From assembly GCF_000015045.1 (NCBI RefSeq), contig NC_008609.1:2952001-3016000 (forward strand): DNA of 64,000 bases. The letters run 5' to 3'. The notes below the pieces were generated by a model. It searched no databases, was not told the DNA's origin, and saw only the letters and a program-made list of their open reading frames with translations. Positions within the stretch are counted from its first letter, which is position 1, and every line of letters starts with the position of its first letter. Positions 55,343-63,672 of the stretch are shown piece by piece. A program made the translations under genes and the position numbers. This DNA comes from Pelobacter propionicus DSM 2379. Its GTDB lineage: Bacteria > Desulfobacterota > Desulfuromonadia > Geobacterales > Pseudopelobacteraceae.

Positions 55343-56290
55343 ATGAACAACGACAACCAGTTGAAAACTGCCGTGGGGGAGTGGAGCCGACGTACGGTGC
55401 CGCCGGAGGTGTGTGCGCTGGCTGAAGCTGCCAGACAGCGTCATGGGGGGGTCGGTGCCGTGCTGTTCTACGGCTCCTGCATGCGCTGCGGGCGTTTCGA
55501 TGAGGGTATCGTCGATCTCTACCTGCTGGTGGACGATTACCATCGCGCCTTCGACTCGCGCCTGCAGGCGTTGTTGAACCGTCTGCTGCCGCCAAACGTC
55601 TTTTATCTTGAGGTCGCCCATGGGGGGAAAACCCTACGGGCCAAGTATGCGGTCCTCACCCTGGATGACTTTGCCAGGGGAGCCCGGCAGTGGTTTCATT
55701 CCTACATATGGGGGAGGTTCGCCCAGCCATCGGGCCTGGTCTACGCCCGCGACGGGGAAAGCGCCGCACGGGTTCAGGAGGCATTGGCGGATGCGGTGTG
55801 CAGTTTCCTGCGCCGCGCCCTGCCCCAGGCTCCGGAACGATTCACCATCCGCGAGCTCTGGATCAGGGGACTGAGCCTGAGCTACCGCTGCGAACTTCGT
55901 TCGGAAAATCCCGCTGCCACGGCGCGGCTTTTTGACGCAGCTCCCGACTACTATGAGGCGGTCACCCACGGGTCGCTTCAGGCCATGGGCCTAACCATGG
56001 AAGCCCTGCCCAACGACGGGCCGCCCCGCTACCACCTGCGCATTTCCCCCTGGGAGAGGAAGCGCAACAGCCTGGCCTGGCGTTTGCGCCAGACCCAGGG
56101 AAAGACGCTCTCTGTCGCAAGGCTGCTCAAAGGGCTCCTGACCTTCGAAAACGGGGTGGACTACATCCTGTGGAAGATCGAGCGCCATTCCGGCATCCGT
56201 GTAGAGAGCAGCCCCGCCTTGAGCCGTTTCCCCCTGATTTCCCTCTGTGTCACCTTCTGGAGGCTGTTCCGCAAGGGCGCCTTCCGCTAA
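55343..56290 (+). CDS. Tam41-like phosphatidate cytidylyltransferase
   Basis: This 315-residue protein resembles mitochondrial Tam41 (Mmp37), which makes CDP-diacylglycerol from phosphatidic acid and CTP and is unrelated to CdsA. Collinear features: FYGSCMR (Tam41 GYGSGVF), acidic residues in GIVDLYLLVDD, NVFYLEV, KYAVLTLDD (Tam41 KYGVVS), WFHSYIWGRFAQP (Tam41 WNTFYLAGRLQKP), a helical GLSLSYRCELRSEN (Tam41 ALSYAGDIR), and a C-terminal KGLLTFENGVDYILWKIERH (Tam41 KGVFTAG...KYAWAK). The Tam41 sequence is recalled, not searched. The second glycine of GSG is cysteine here. Placement between lipid kinase and phosphatidyltransferase functions supports the assignment. No TM is present, so it would act at the inner face of the membrane. 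Confidence 0.72.
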   Translation: MNNDNQLKTAVGEWSRRTVPPEVCALAEAARQRHGGVGAVLFYGSCMRCGRFDEGIVDLYLLVDDYHRAFDSRLQALLNRLLPPNVFYLEVAHGGKTLRAKYAVLTLDDFARGARQWFHSYIWGRFAQPSGLVYARDGESAARVQEALADAVCSFLRRALPQAPERFTIRELWIRGLSLSYRCELRSENPAATARLFDAAPDYYEAVTHGSLQAMGLTMEALPNDGPPRYHLRISPWERKRNSLAWRLRQTQGKTLSVARLLKGLLTFENGVDYILWKIERHSGIRVESSPALSRFPLISLCVTFWRLFRKGAFR

Positions 56291-56431
56291 GTTCAGCCCC
56301 CGACAGGGAACGCGGATCAAATCTGAAAAGGCGGGAAACGGCTGGACAAAAGAATCGAAATGCGAGACTCGATCCTGTCTTTTCCGCCTCTTCCGCTGAT
56401 TCCGCGTTCCATCTCCCTCCGCTGCCCCCTT

Positions 56432-57160
56432 CTACCAGCTGACCAGTTTCCGGCGCGCCTTCTCCAGATCCTCGGTCTCCTCGGGGATCGTCACCGGCAG
56501 CTTCAGCGCCAGCCGCAACTGCTGGACGGCAGCTTCACGTCTCCCCATGTAGTAGTAGACCTTGGCCAGACTGTAGCGGTGTACGATACGGTCTCTTATC
56601 GCGATCGCCCGCAGCAGAAGCAGCTCGGCCTTCTCCATGGATGCCTGGGGCAAGCCGCCGTAGACCAGCTTGACCACCCCCCTGGTCCAGGGCTTCAGCG
56701 AGGCGACCTTGTAATGCCAGCGGCTGAGCACCAGCAGGGAGATATCGTCATGGGGATCGAGGGCAAGCGCCTTTTCGATATTTTCCTTGACGCGGCGCGA
56801 CAACTGGATCTGGTCCCTCACTGCGGCATCCTCCGCCTGGGCGCCCAGGGCGATGGCCAGCCACTTGTACCCCTCGTCACCCCGCGGGTCAACGGCGATG
56901 GCCTGCTGGGCATAGTGCTCGGCTTGCCGGAAATAAGTCGCCTTTTCCCGTCCATTCCCGCTTGTCCGACCACGTTCATACTGAGCGCTGGCCTTTTGCC
57001 ACAGGGCCGCCGAAGCCTTCGCAGCCCCCTCCCTGAGCCGATTCGCCTGCTCAGTCGTTGATCGAGCCGAAGAGGGACGGGTTACCGCACAAGCGGGGTC
57101 GACCATGGCGACCATGGCCAAACACGCAACCGGAAAAATGACGGGGAGATATCTCTTCAA
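56432..57160 (-). CDS. TPR-like exported protein
   Basis: This 242-residue protein begins with a signal peptide (KRYLPVIFPVACLAMVAMVD, then PACA) and continues with tetratricopeptide-like helices: AEHYAQQAIAVDPRGDEGY, IEKALALDPHDDISLLVL and a third near VHRYSLAKVYYYMGRREAAV. It resembles the RMD1/PTPIP51-like TPR family. Start choice: a TTG at 57160 behind a strong AGGAGG ribosome-binding site, just before the signal peptide. It follows the ABC exporter by 17 bases and probably assists it in the periplasm. The binding partner is unknown. Confidence 0.78.
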   Translation of the reverse strand: MKRYLPVIFPVACLAMVAMVDPACAVTRPSSARSTTEQANRLREGAAKASAALWQKASAQYERGRTSGNGREKATYFRQAEHYAQQAIAVDPRGDEGYKWLAIALGAQAEDAAVRDQIQLSRRVKENIEKALALDPHDDISLLVLSRWHYKVASLKPWTRGVVKLVYGGLPQASMEKAELLLLRAIAIRDRIVHRYSLAKVYYYMGRREAAVQQLRLALKLPVTIPEETEDLEKARRKLVSW

Positions 57161-57177
57161 GGGGCGCCCTCCTCTTA

Positions 57178-58902
57178 TCAGGCGACTGAGGCCTGTGCGG
57201 ATCCGGGCAGTTGGCCACGAATCGTTTGTTCCTCGATACGGTAGATCTGGTCCGCCACCTGTACCAGAGCGGGCTGGTGGGAGATGGCAAGCATAGTGAC
57301 CGTGCCGCGCAGACGCATGAGCGTCGCGCAGATCGCCCGCTCGCTCTCGGGGTCGAGGGCGCTGGTGGCCTCGTCCAGAATCAGAAGGCGCGGGCGATGT
57401 GCCAGGGCCCTGGCGATGGCGATGCGCTGCCGCTGGCCACCGGAAAGCTTGGAGCCGCGCTCTCCCACGACGGTGGCCATCCCCTCCGGCATGGCCGACA
57501 CGAACTCCCAGGCGCCGGCGGCGCACAAGGCCTCCTTGGCCTCATTCTCGCCCAGCGCAGGATCGTCAAGGGTCACATTGGCCAGAATCGAATCGTGCAG
57601 CAGCACGGTGTCCTGGGGAACATAGCCGATCTGGCCGCGCCAGAACTTCATGTCCATATCGGCCAACGCCACGCCATCGATCAGCACGGCTCCCTGTTGC
57701 GGTTGCAGAAGGCCAATCACCAGATCCACCAGCGTGGTCTTGCCCGCCCCGGAGGGACCGATAACCGCGGCGCAGGAACCGGCAGGGATCTCCAGGGAGG
57801 CCTCCTTGAGCACGCACCCGGCCCCACCTTCATAGCTGAAGCCGACCCGATCGAAGCGGATACTCCCGTTCAGCGTCACCTGTCTGCGCCCAAGATTCGG
57901 CTCCTTCTGGCGCACGGCCTCGTCGATCTTCTTGCGCAGAGACCAGAAGGCGCTCTCACTGGAGGCCATGTCCTGAAACTTCTGCTGCAGTTTCTTCTGT
58001 TCGCCGAAAAGCCGCACCACCAGAAAGACCAGCATCATCACCTTGGGAAGATCATACTTCCAGACCACCAGAGAAAGGTACAATCCGGCCATGATCAACA
58101 TCATCAGGATCGGCTCCTGCAGGCTCTTGAGCGTCGCCTTGCTGGAGACCTGTTTGCGCAGGGCGCGGTTGAGTTTGACCGTATCCGCCTCCAGCATCCG
58201 TTCCGCCAGCTGCTCCCGCCCCATGGCCTTGAGCGGCTTGACCGACTGCAGGTTATCGGCCAGTCGGGAGAGGAGAGAATGCATGAGAGCCGTCTCCTGC
58301 CTGCCGGCTTTTTTCGTCCGCTGTACCAGGCGGTTGAGCAGGAACATAAGCAGGGAACCTGCGGCCAGCGCCGCGAGACTCACCTTCCAGGAGACCAGCA
58401 GCGCCACAACCGCATACACGGCTGCCGTCACCATGTAGGTGATCGCCAGTGTTCCCTGCAGATAGGCCGAAGAGGCGCGCATGACCTCGCTGGAGATGGC
58501 GTTGGTCAGGCCGCCCATGGGCTGGGTCAGATAGTACTCCCAGCGGGTTCCCAGAAGCGCCCGCAGCAGCGAGAGGCGCAGGTCCGTGGCCACCCGGGCG
58601 ACGGTATAGCCGACCTTCCGGTCGGCGAACAGCACCAGACCGCTCTTCAGGAGCACGCCGGCAACCATGACAAACAACAGGGTGGACACCGTCGGCGTAA
58701 TACCGAAAAACTGCAGGGCCGAGGTAACGGTCTTGCCGACTCCGGAGCTCAGCTTGCCGTTGTTGCCGCTGACGGCAAGATTGAGCATCGGCAGCAGGGC
58801 GGTCAGGCTGAGCCCCTCCATCACTCCGGCCAGAAGCTGGGCCAGAAGCATGACCAGGGTCTGAATGGGGTAGGCCCTGATAAAGAAAAGCATGATACGC
58901 AT
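57178..58902 (-). CDS. MsbA-like ABC exporter, fused permease-ATPase
   Basis: This 574-residue half-transporter is expected to act as a homodimer flipping or exporting a lipid-linked substrate. Five or six hydrophobic segments occupy residues 10-320. The ATPase domain has Walker A IGPSGAGKTTLVDL, the Q loop, signature LSGGQRQRIAIARAL, Walker B LLILDEATSALD and the switch histidine in AISHQP. An AAGGA ribosome-binding site precedes the ATG at 58902. It is transcribed with the TPR gene and divergently from the PLD-glycosyltransferase operon, so it may export that operon's product. Confidence 0.92.
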   Translation of the reverse strand: MRIMLFFIRAYPIQTLVMLLAQLLAGVMEGLSLTALLPMLNLAVSGNNGKLSSGVGKTVTSALQFFGITPTVSTLLFVMVAGVLLKSGLVLFADRKVGYTVARVATDLRLSLLRALLGTRWEYYLTQPMGGLTNAISSEVMRASSAYLQGTLAITYMVTAAVYAVVALLVSWKVSLAALAAGSLLMFLLNRLVQRTKKAGRQETALMHSLLSRLADNLQSVKPLKAMGREQLAERMLEADTVKLNRALRKQVSSKATLKSLQEPILMMLIMAGLYLSLVVWKYDLPKVMMLVFLVVRLFGEQKKLQQKFQDMASSESAFWSLRKKIDEAVRQKEPNLGRRQVTLNGSIRFDRVGFSYEGGAGCVLKEASLEIPAGSCAAVIGPSGAGKTTLVDLVIGLLQPQQGAVLIDGVALADMDMKFWRGQIGYVPQDTVLLHDSILANVTLDDPALGENEAKEALCAAGAWEFVSAMPEGMATVVGERGSKLSGGQRQRIAIARALAHRPRLLILDEATSALDPESERAICATLMRLRGTVTMLAISHQPALVQVADQIYRIEEQTIRGQLPGSAQASVA

Positions 58903-59058
58903 GAAATTGTCCTTGGAATTCTGCGGAAAAATGTAGGTGACGCGACGTTTCTGTATAGCACGTTACCCACTTCAAGGGAAGCGGACAGGATATTACCGGC
59001 AAAAAACAGTTGAAAAGGAACCATCAAATAACATATTGTTAATAGTTCGAGCCGCCCT

Positions 59059-60132
59059 ATGCCTCTGTCCACATATCAAACATCCAGGCCGCGCTTCCGC
59101 GTTTTCTTCGGCGGGCCTGACCTAAAGCCCCGCCTGCTGCGGGACCTGCTCGAGGCACGCATTTCCGCCGTACCCGCCGGTGGCGAAATATTCTGGGCAA
59201 CGTATTATTTTCGCGATGTTGCTCTGGCCGATGCGCTTATACAGGCCAAAGAACGGGGCGCCAGAGTCAGTTTAACGCTTGAGGCCAATCCACGCACCGC
59301 CAGGACCAACATCCCCGTGCTGAGCATACTGCAACGCGCCGACACCCTGGCTGCCGGCTGCAGACCTCTGATGCACCGCTGCCCCGACAACCTGCTCTGG
59401 AAAAAACCGCTCCTGCACCTGAAGCTCTATTACTTCAGCCATCCCAAGCCCCATGTCCTCATCGGCACCTTCAATCCTTCCGGCAATCAGCCCGAAGACC
59501 CCCAGGTGATCGAGGAGATCGGCGATCAGGATCGAGGACACAACTACCTGGTTGAGATCGTTGACAGCCGACTCGTCGCACCTCTCCGGGAGCACCTGCT
59601 CATGCTGCACACCGGGCCGCACGGCCCCTGGGAGCGACTGCTGCCGCGCAACAACAGGGTAATCTCGGCAGACGACTCCAGGATTTATCTTTTTCCCCGA
59701 CTGCGGCGCGACGTCCTGCACCAAAAACTCCTCACACTGCCTAAGGGGACGACGCTGCGCATGGCTATTTCCCATCTGAACGATAAACGAATCGGAATAA
59801 CCCTGCTCCAACTTGCCAGGCGTGGGGTACTGATCAAGATTCTCGCCCATGATACGGAGCGGCGGGTTCCCGGTTGGATGGAGGAGTTGTTTGACGGCCA
59901 ATTGGACTTCCGCCGCTACCGCCATCCCCAGGATCTCCCCATGCACAACAAATTCATCCTGATTGAATCCCACCACAGGCGGGAAGTTCTGTTCGGCAGC
60001 ATGAACCTTTCCAAGAGTTCTCTTCACGCCAATCATGAACTACTGGTGGCATCATCCGACCTTTACCTCTATGATGCCTTTCACACTAGGTGGGAGAAGA
60101 TGATTAACGAAACAGAGGCTATGCCGTCATGA
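59059..60132 (+). CDS. Phospholipase D-like protein
   Basis: This 357-residue protein shows two PLD-type motifs: HLKLYYFSHPKPHVLIGTFN (about 128-147) and MHNKFILIESHHRREVLFGS near residue 300, each with the H-x-K core and a downstream NxS-like element. Such enzymes break or exchange phosphodiester bonds, as in phospholipid headgroup transfer or cardiolipin synthesis. There is no TM or clear signal peptide. The stop overlaps the glycosyltransferase start (ATGA), so they are coupled. The substrate is unknown. Confidence 0.82.
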   Translation: MPLSTYQTSRPRFRVFFGGPDLKPRLLRDLLEARISAVPAGGEIFWATYYFRDVALADALIQAKERGARVSLTLEANPRTARTNIPVLSILQRADTLAAGCRPLMHRCPDNLLWKKPLLHLKLYYFSHPKPHVLIGTFNPSGNQPEDPQVIEEIGDQDRGHNYLVEIVDSRLVAPLREHLLMLHTGPHGPWERLLPRNNRVISADDSRIYLFPRLRRDVLHQKLLTLPKGTTLRMAISHLNDKRIGITLLQLARRGVLIKILAHDTERRVPGWMEELFDGQLDFRRYRHPQDLPMHNKFILIESHHRREVLFGSMNLSKSSLHANHELLVASSDLYLYDAFHTRWEKMINETEAMPS

Positions 60133-61334
60133 GCACTAAGAACAAAGGCTCCATCCATCCCGACAGCATCATCTCTGACAACAAACCGCTAAAAATCCTG
60201 ATGGTTGACTCCCATGGCTCCGTCCAGCGGGGTGGAGCGGTACAGTGCGCTTCCCTGGCCCAGGCCCTGGCCCGGCGCGGACACCGGCTAACCTGCGTAT
60301 TCGACGGCAGACCGGACCAGCCCCTGGAGGGGCTCTGGTTCGACAACCTGCGGAGTGCGGGCGTACAGATCCTGCGTCTGGGCCTGGATAGCCCCGCCGA
60401 CATGCTGCAATTTCGCCGTTTGCTGGCAACGGAACGGCCCGATATTCTCCATACCCACAAGAATCGCGCGCTCTTTTTCGCCTACTTCGCCACCCTGGGA
60501 ATGCGCCGTCCCGTCTGGACGGCAAACCGCGGCACCGTTTACCCCCTGTCCCTGAGTCGGCTGGCCCATTTCATCCACCGCCGCCATGTGGCGCGCATGT
60601 TCGCCGTGGCTCAGGCGGTCAAGGACGCCCTTGTGGATGATGGAATCCCATCGAAAAAGGTTGATGTGATCTACGGCAGCTTCGATCCGGAGCGTTTTTC
60701 CCCCGCCGTCTCTGGCCAGGCCATGCGCAACGCATGGCAGGTACCGTTCGGGACTCCACTCGTGGGGCTGATCGGCTCCCTGAACACCCCCAAGAAGGGA
60801 CATCAGCTGCTGCTGGAAGCGGCGACCATCCTCAGGGGCAAATGCCGCGACTTGCGCTTCGTCCTGGTGGGTGAAGGCGATCCGAGCCCCCTTGAGGCTA
60901 AGGCTTCCTCCCTAGGAGTGTCCGACCGGGTCATCTTCGCCGGCTTCACCGAGGACGTACCGGCCGCGCTGGCTGCCCTGGACATCGTCGTCTGCGCATC
61001 CCTGCGTGGCGAGGGACTGACCGGCGCGGTTCGAGAGGCTCTGGCCATGGCCCGCCCGGTGATTTCAAGCGATGTTGCCGGCAATCGGGAACTGGTCCGA
61101 CACGGGCAGACCGGACTGTTGGTACCGCCCGGAGATCCGGTGGCCCTGGCCGCGGCCATCTGTCGGTTGCTGGATGACCGCGGATTTGCCCAGGAGTGCG
61201 CCGTGCGTGGCAGGGAACTGGTACTGGAACTGTGCACCGAGGAGCGGCGTGCGGAGCAGGTGGAGCGGGCCTATTGCGAGTTGCTGACAGCGGCTGGGGC
61301 TACCCCCAGCATGGTGGAGCGAACTAAGGCATGA
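60129..61334 (+). CDS. Family 4 glycosyltransferase
   Basis: This 401-residue GT-B enzyme has an N-terminal acceptor domain beginning KILMVDSHGSVQRGGAVQ, and a C-terminal donor domain with IGSLNTPKKGHQLLLEA, LVGEGDP and the E-x7-E motif in GEGLTGAVREALAM. It would transfer a sugar from a nucleotide donor to a lipid or growing glycan at the inner membrane face. The sugar is unknown. It overlaps both neighbours by four bases, making a tightly coupled three-gene unit. Confidence 0.92.
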   Translation: MSTKNKGSIHPDSIISDNKPLKILMVDSHGSVQRGGAVQCASLAQALARRGHRLTCVFDGRPDQPLEGLWFDNLRSAGVQILRLGLDSPADMLQFRRLLATERPDILHTHKNRALFFAYFATLGMRRPVWTANRGTVYPLSLSRLAHFIHRRHVARMFAVAQAVKDALVDDGIPSKKVDVIYGSFDPERFSPAVSGQAMRNAWQVPFGTPLVGLIGSLNTPKKGHQLLLEAATILRGKCRDLRFVLVGEGDPSPLEAKASSLGVSDRVIFAGFTEDVPAALAALDIVVCASLRGEGLTGAVREALAMARPVISSDVAGNRELVRHGQTGLLVPPGDPVALAAAICRLLDDRGFAQECAVRGRELVLELCTEERRAEQVERAYCELLTAAGATPSMVERTKA

Positions 61335-62473
61335 ATTTCACGCGTGGCGTATTCCCTTCCTGTCCACGAGTCTGGGTCCTGACTAACCCGCATCCCGGCA
61401 ACCGCATCCAGGCCATCGCCCTGGCCGAGGCCCTTGATTGGCCATTCGAGGTCAAGGAGCTGCACTTTACAAAGGATTCCCGGTGGCGGCTGACTCCCCG
61501 GCAGCCTGCCCATGCCATGCTGGACCAGAAGAGTAGAGCCCTGCTGACGCCTCCCTGGCCCGATCTGGTCATCGGAGTCGGACGCAGCACCGCCCCTGTC
61601 ACCCGTTGGATCAGCACAATGAGCAATGGCCAGACCCGCACCGTCCAACTGGGGCGCACCGGCGGAGCGGCACCGCATCACTATGATGCGGTGATCGCCC
61701 CCCTGCACTGCCGCATGCCGCCGGATCCCCGGCGTTTCGACACCATCGCGCCCCTGAACTCCATCTCCCCGCAACAGCTTGCGGAGGCGGGCAGACAGTG
61801 GCCCGGATTGCTGGACGGTCTGCCGCGACCGGTTGTCGGCCTTCTCGTGGGAGGAGACGCGGCACGCTTCCGCCTCGGCGCCGATGACGCGAGAATCATG
61901 GCACAGCAGGTTCGACGATGGGTGGAAGAGTGTGGCGGCAGCGTCATGGCCGTCACCAGCCGGCGCACCAGCCTTGCGGCCGGTCAGGCTCTTCAGACAG
62001 TCCTTGGAGCTCCGCACCGGCTATACCTCTGGCAACCGGCCAGCGACGCCAACCCCTACCGGGCACTGCTGGCCCAGGCCGACGCACTGGTCGTTACGGG
62101 TGAGAGCGAATCCATGCTGGCTGAGGCAGCAGCCACCACGGCACCCCTCTATGTCTACCCCGTTACCGAAATCAGGCGGTTCAACGGCCGCCTGAGGGAA
62201 TGGTGTATCACCAGAGTCCACACATCGTCTTCCCGGAACGCCGGATCGAACCACCTGGATTCGGCCCTGGCCTGGATGATTCGACGGGGGGTGCTTCGGC
62301 CGCGCCGCGACATTGCCCTGCTCCACCAGGCCCTCTACGCCTCGGGTCGGGCACAACCATTCGGCAAGCCACTGCGGACGACTCCCCAGCCGCCGCTTCC
62401 CCCGGAAGCTCCCCAGGTCGCACGCTGGCTCAAGGAGATACTGCGCACTGACGGACGCGCGCATCCGGAATAG
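61331..62473 (+). CDS. ELM1-family protein
   Basis: This 380-residue protein shows the family layout seen in bacterial ELM1 (mitochondrial fission ELM1-like, formerly DUF1022) proteins: VWVLTNPHPGNRIQAIALAE at the start, LVIGVGRSTAPVTRWI, QLGRTGGAAPHHYDAVIAPLH, and the C-terminal ALVVTGESESMLAEAAATTA. The fold is related to GT-B glycosyltransferases, and bacterial members usually sit in LPS core or capsule loci. A sugar-transfer or nucleotide-sugar role is more likely than any division role. It is coupled to the glycosyltransferase by an ATGA overlap. Confidence 0.85.
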   Translation: MNFTRGVFPSCPRVWVLTNPHPGNRIQAIALAEALDWPFEVKELHFTKDSRWRLTPRQPAHAMLDQKSRALLTPPWPDLVIGVGRSTAPVTRWISTMSNGQTRTVQLGRTGGAAPHHYDAVIAPLHCRMPPDPRRFDTIAPLNSISPQQLAEAGRQWPGLLDGLPRPVVGLLVGGDAARFRLGADDARIMAQQVRRWVEECGGSVMAVTSRRTSLAAGQALQTVLGAPHRLYLWQPASDANPYRALLAQADALVVTGESESMLAEAAATTAPLYVYPVTEIRRFNGRLREWCITRVHTSSSRNAGSNHLDSALAWMIRRGVLRPRRDIALLHQALYASGRAQPFGKPLRTTPQPPLPPEAPQVARWLKEILRTDGRAHPE

Positions 62474-62585
62474 TATCTGAGACTCCCGCGCCACCCGTCG
62501 CCGGGTCTCGAGGCACCCCTTAGTTACGCGCTGAAAATATTCACGCCGCACAGACAGGTTCACTATCAAGAAAAGGATTTCCCAT

Positions 62586-63584
62586 ATGGCCACTCGCTAC
62601 TTCCTCCCCCAAGACTGCCCGAACGGGATTCAGCAATTCCTGCGCCGCCGCATTCAAGGCATGCACCCGGTGCCCGCCTTCCCCATCAACATCCAGATCC
62701 AGACCCAGTCGGGGTGCAATGCCCACTGCCGCTTCTGCCCCAACCACAGCATCAGTAAAAAAGTCTCCATGGGGCGCATGGATGAGGATACGTTCTTCAA
62801 AATCATCGACGAGACGGTCAAGCACCCGGTCAAGCGCATCAGCCCCTATCTGATGAACGAACCGCTGGCCGACCCGCGCCTGCCGGACCTGATCCGTTAC
62901 ATAGCCGACCGCAAACAGCCCATGACCCGCATCAAGATCAACACCAACGCCTCCTACCTGGACGAGGCCATGTCGGCGCGCCTGATGGTGAGCGGCCTGG
63001 ACCGCCTCCACGTGAGCTTTCACGGCATCCGCAGGGAAACCTATGAATCCAGCATGGGCAAAATGGACTGGGAAAAGAACCTGGCCAACGTAAACCGCTT
63101 CATCGAAATGCGAAAACGGTACAAGGGGAAGGCCCCTCGGCTCAAGATCACCATGGTTCATACCAAGGCAATCGACCGGGAACTGGACGAGATCCGCGAA
63201 TACTGGAACTCCCGGGGGATCACGGTCAACATTCACGCCTTTGAGAATCGCTCCCATGGGGCAGTTGAAGAACGCGGCCTGAACGCCCTGCCCATGCGGG
63301 CACTCTCCGATTGCGACCGGCTCATGCAACAGGCCTACATCCTCTGGAACGGCGACTGCGTGCTCTGTTGCGTGGACTGGGAGCGCACGACGGTTCTGGG
63401 CAACGTCGCCCCGGCGGGCCTGCAAAGCGTCTGGCAGAACGAGAAGTATCTGAGTTTCCGCCGCAACTACCTGGCACGGAATATCAAGGGGACCCTCTGC
63501 GAGGGGTGCATGGTACAGGACGAGACGGATTTTTCCTACAAGCCGAAACGCTCTCTGATTCAGAGACTCAAGGGCAAAGGATAG
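62586..63584 (+). CDS. Radical SAM/SPASM protein
   Basis: This 332-residue enzyme has the radical SAM cluster motif CNAHCRFC (C44, C48, C51) and a C-terminal SPASM-like cysteine set (SDCDRL, GDCVLCCVDWE, LCEGC) for extra iron-sulfur clusters. SPASM enzymes modify peptides, or sugars and other small molecules in glycoconjugate loci. Between an ELM1/glycosyltransferase operon and a pyruvyl transferase, a sugar or lipid modification is plausible. A 112-base gap precedes it, and the ribosome-binding site is AAAAGGA. Confidence 0.92.
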   Translation: MATRYFLPQDCPNGIQQFLRRRIQGMHPVPAFPINIQIQTQSGCNAHCRFCPNHSISKKVSMGRMDEDTFFKIIDETVKHPVKRISPYLMNEPLADPRLPDLIRYIADRKQPMTRIKINTNASYLDEAMSARLMVSGLDRLHVSFHGIRRETYESSMGKMDWEKNLANVNRFIEMRKRYKGKAPRLKITMVHTKAIDRELDEIREYWNSRGITVNIHAFENRSHGAVEERGLNALPMRALSDCDRLMQQAYILWNGDCVLCCVDWERTTVLGNVAPAGLQSVWQNEKYLSFRRNYLARNIKGTLCEGCMVQDETDFSYKPKRSLIQRLKGKG

Positions 63585-63672
63585 ACGAATCCGGCAACAG
63601 GCGACTCAGAACTCTTCAGGAAATCGGGCATCTCGGACAGCGCGGCTCACAGATAAAAGGGGGACTCTCGGC

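Noticed and set aside
61331-62473. Role of the ELM1-family protein in fission or division
   Set aside because: The name comes from a plant mitochondrial protein; bacterial members occur in glycan loci and the fold suggests sugar-nucleotide chemistry.
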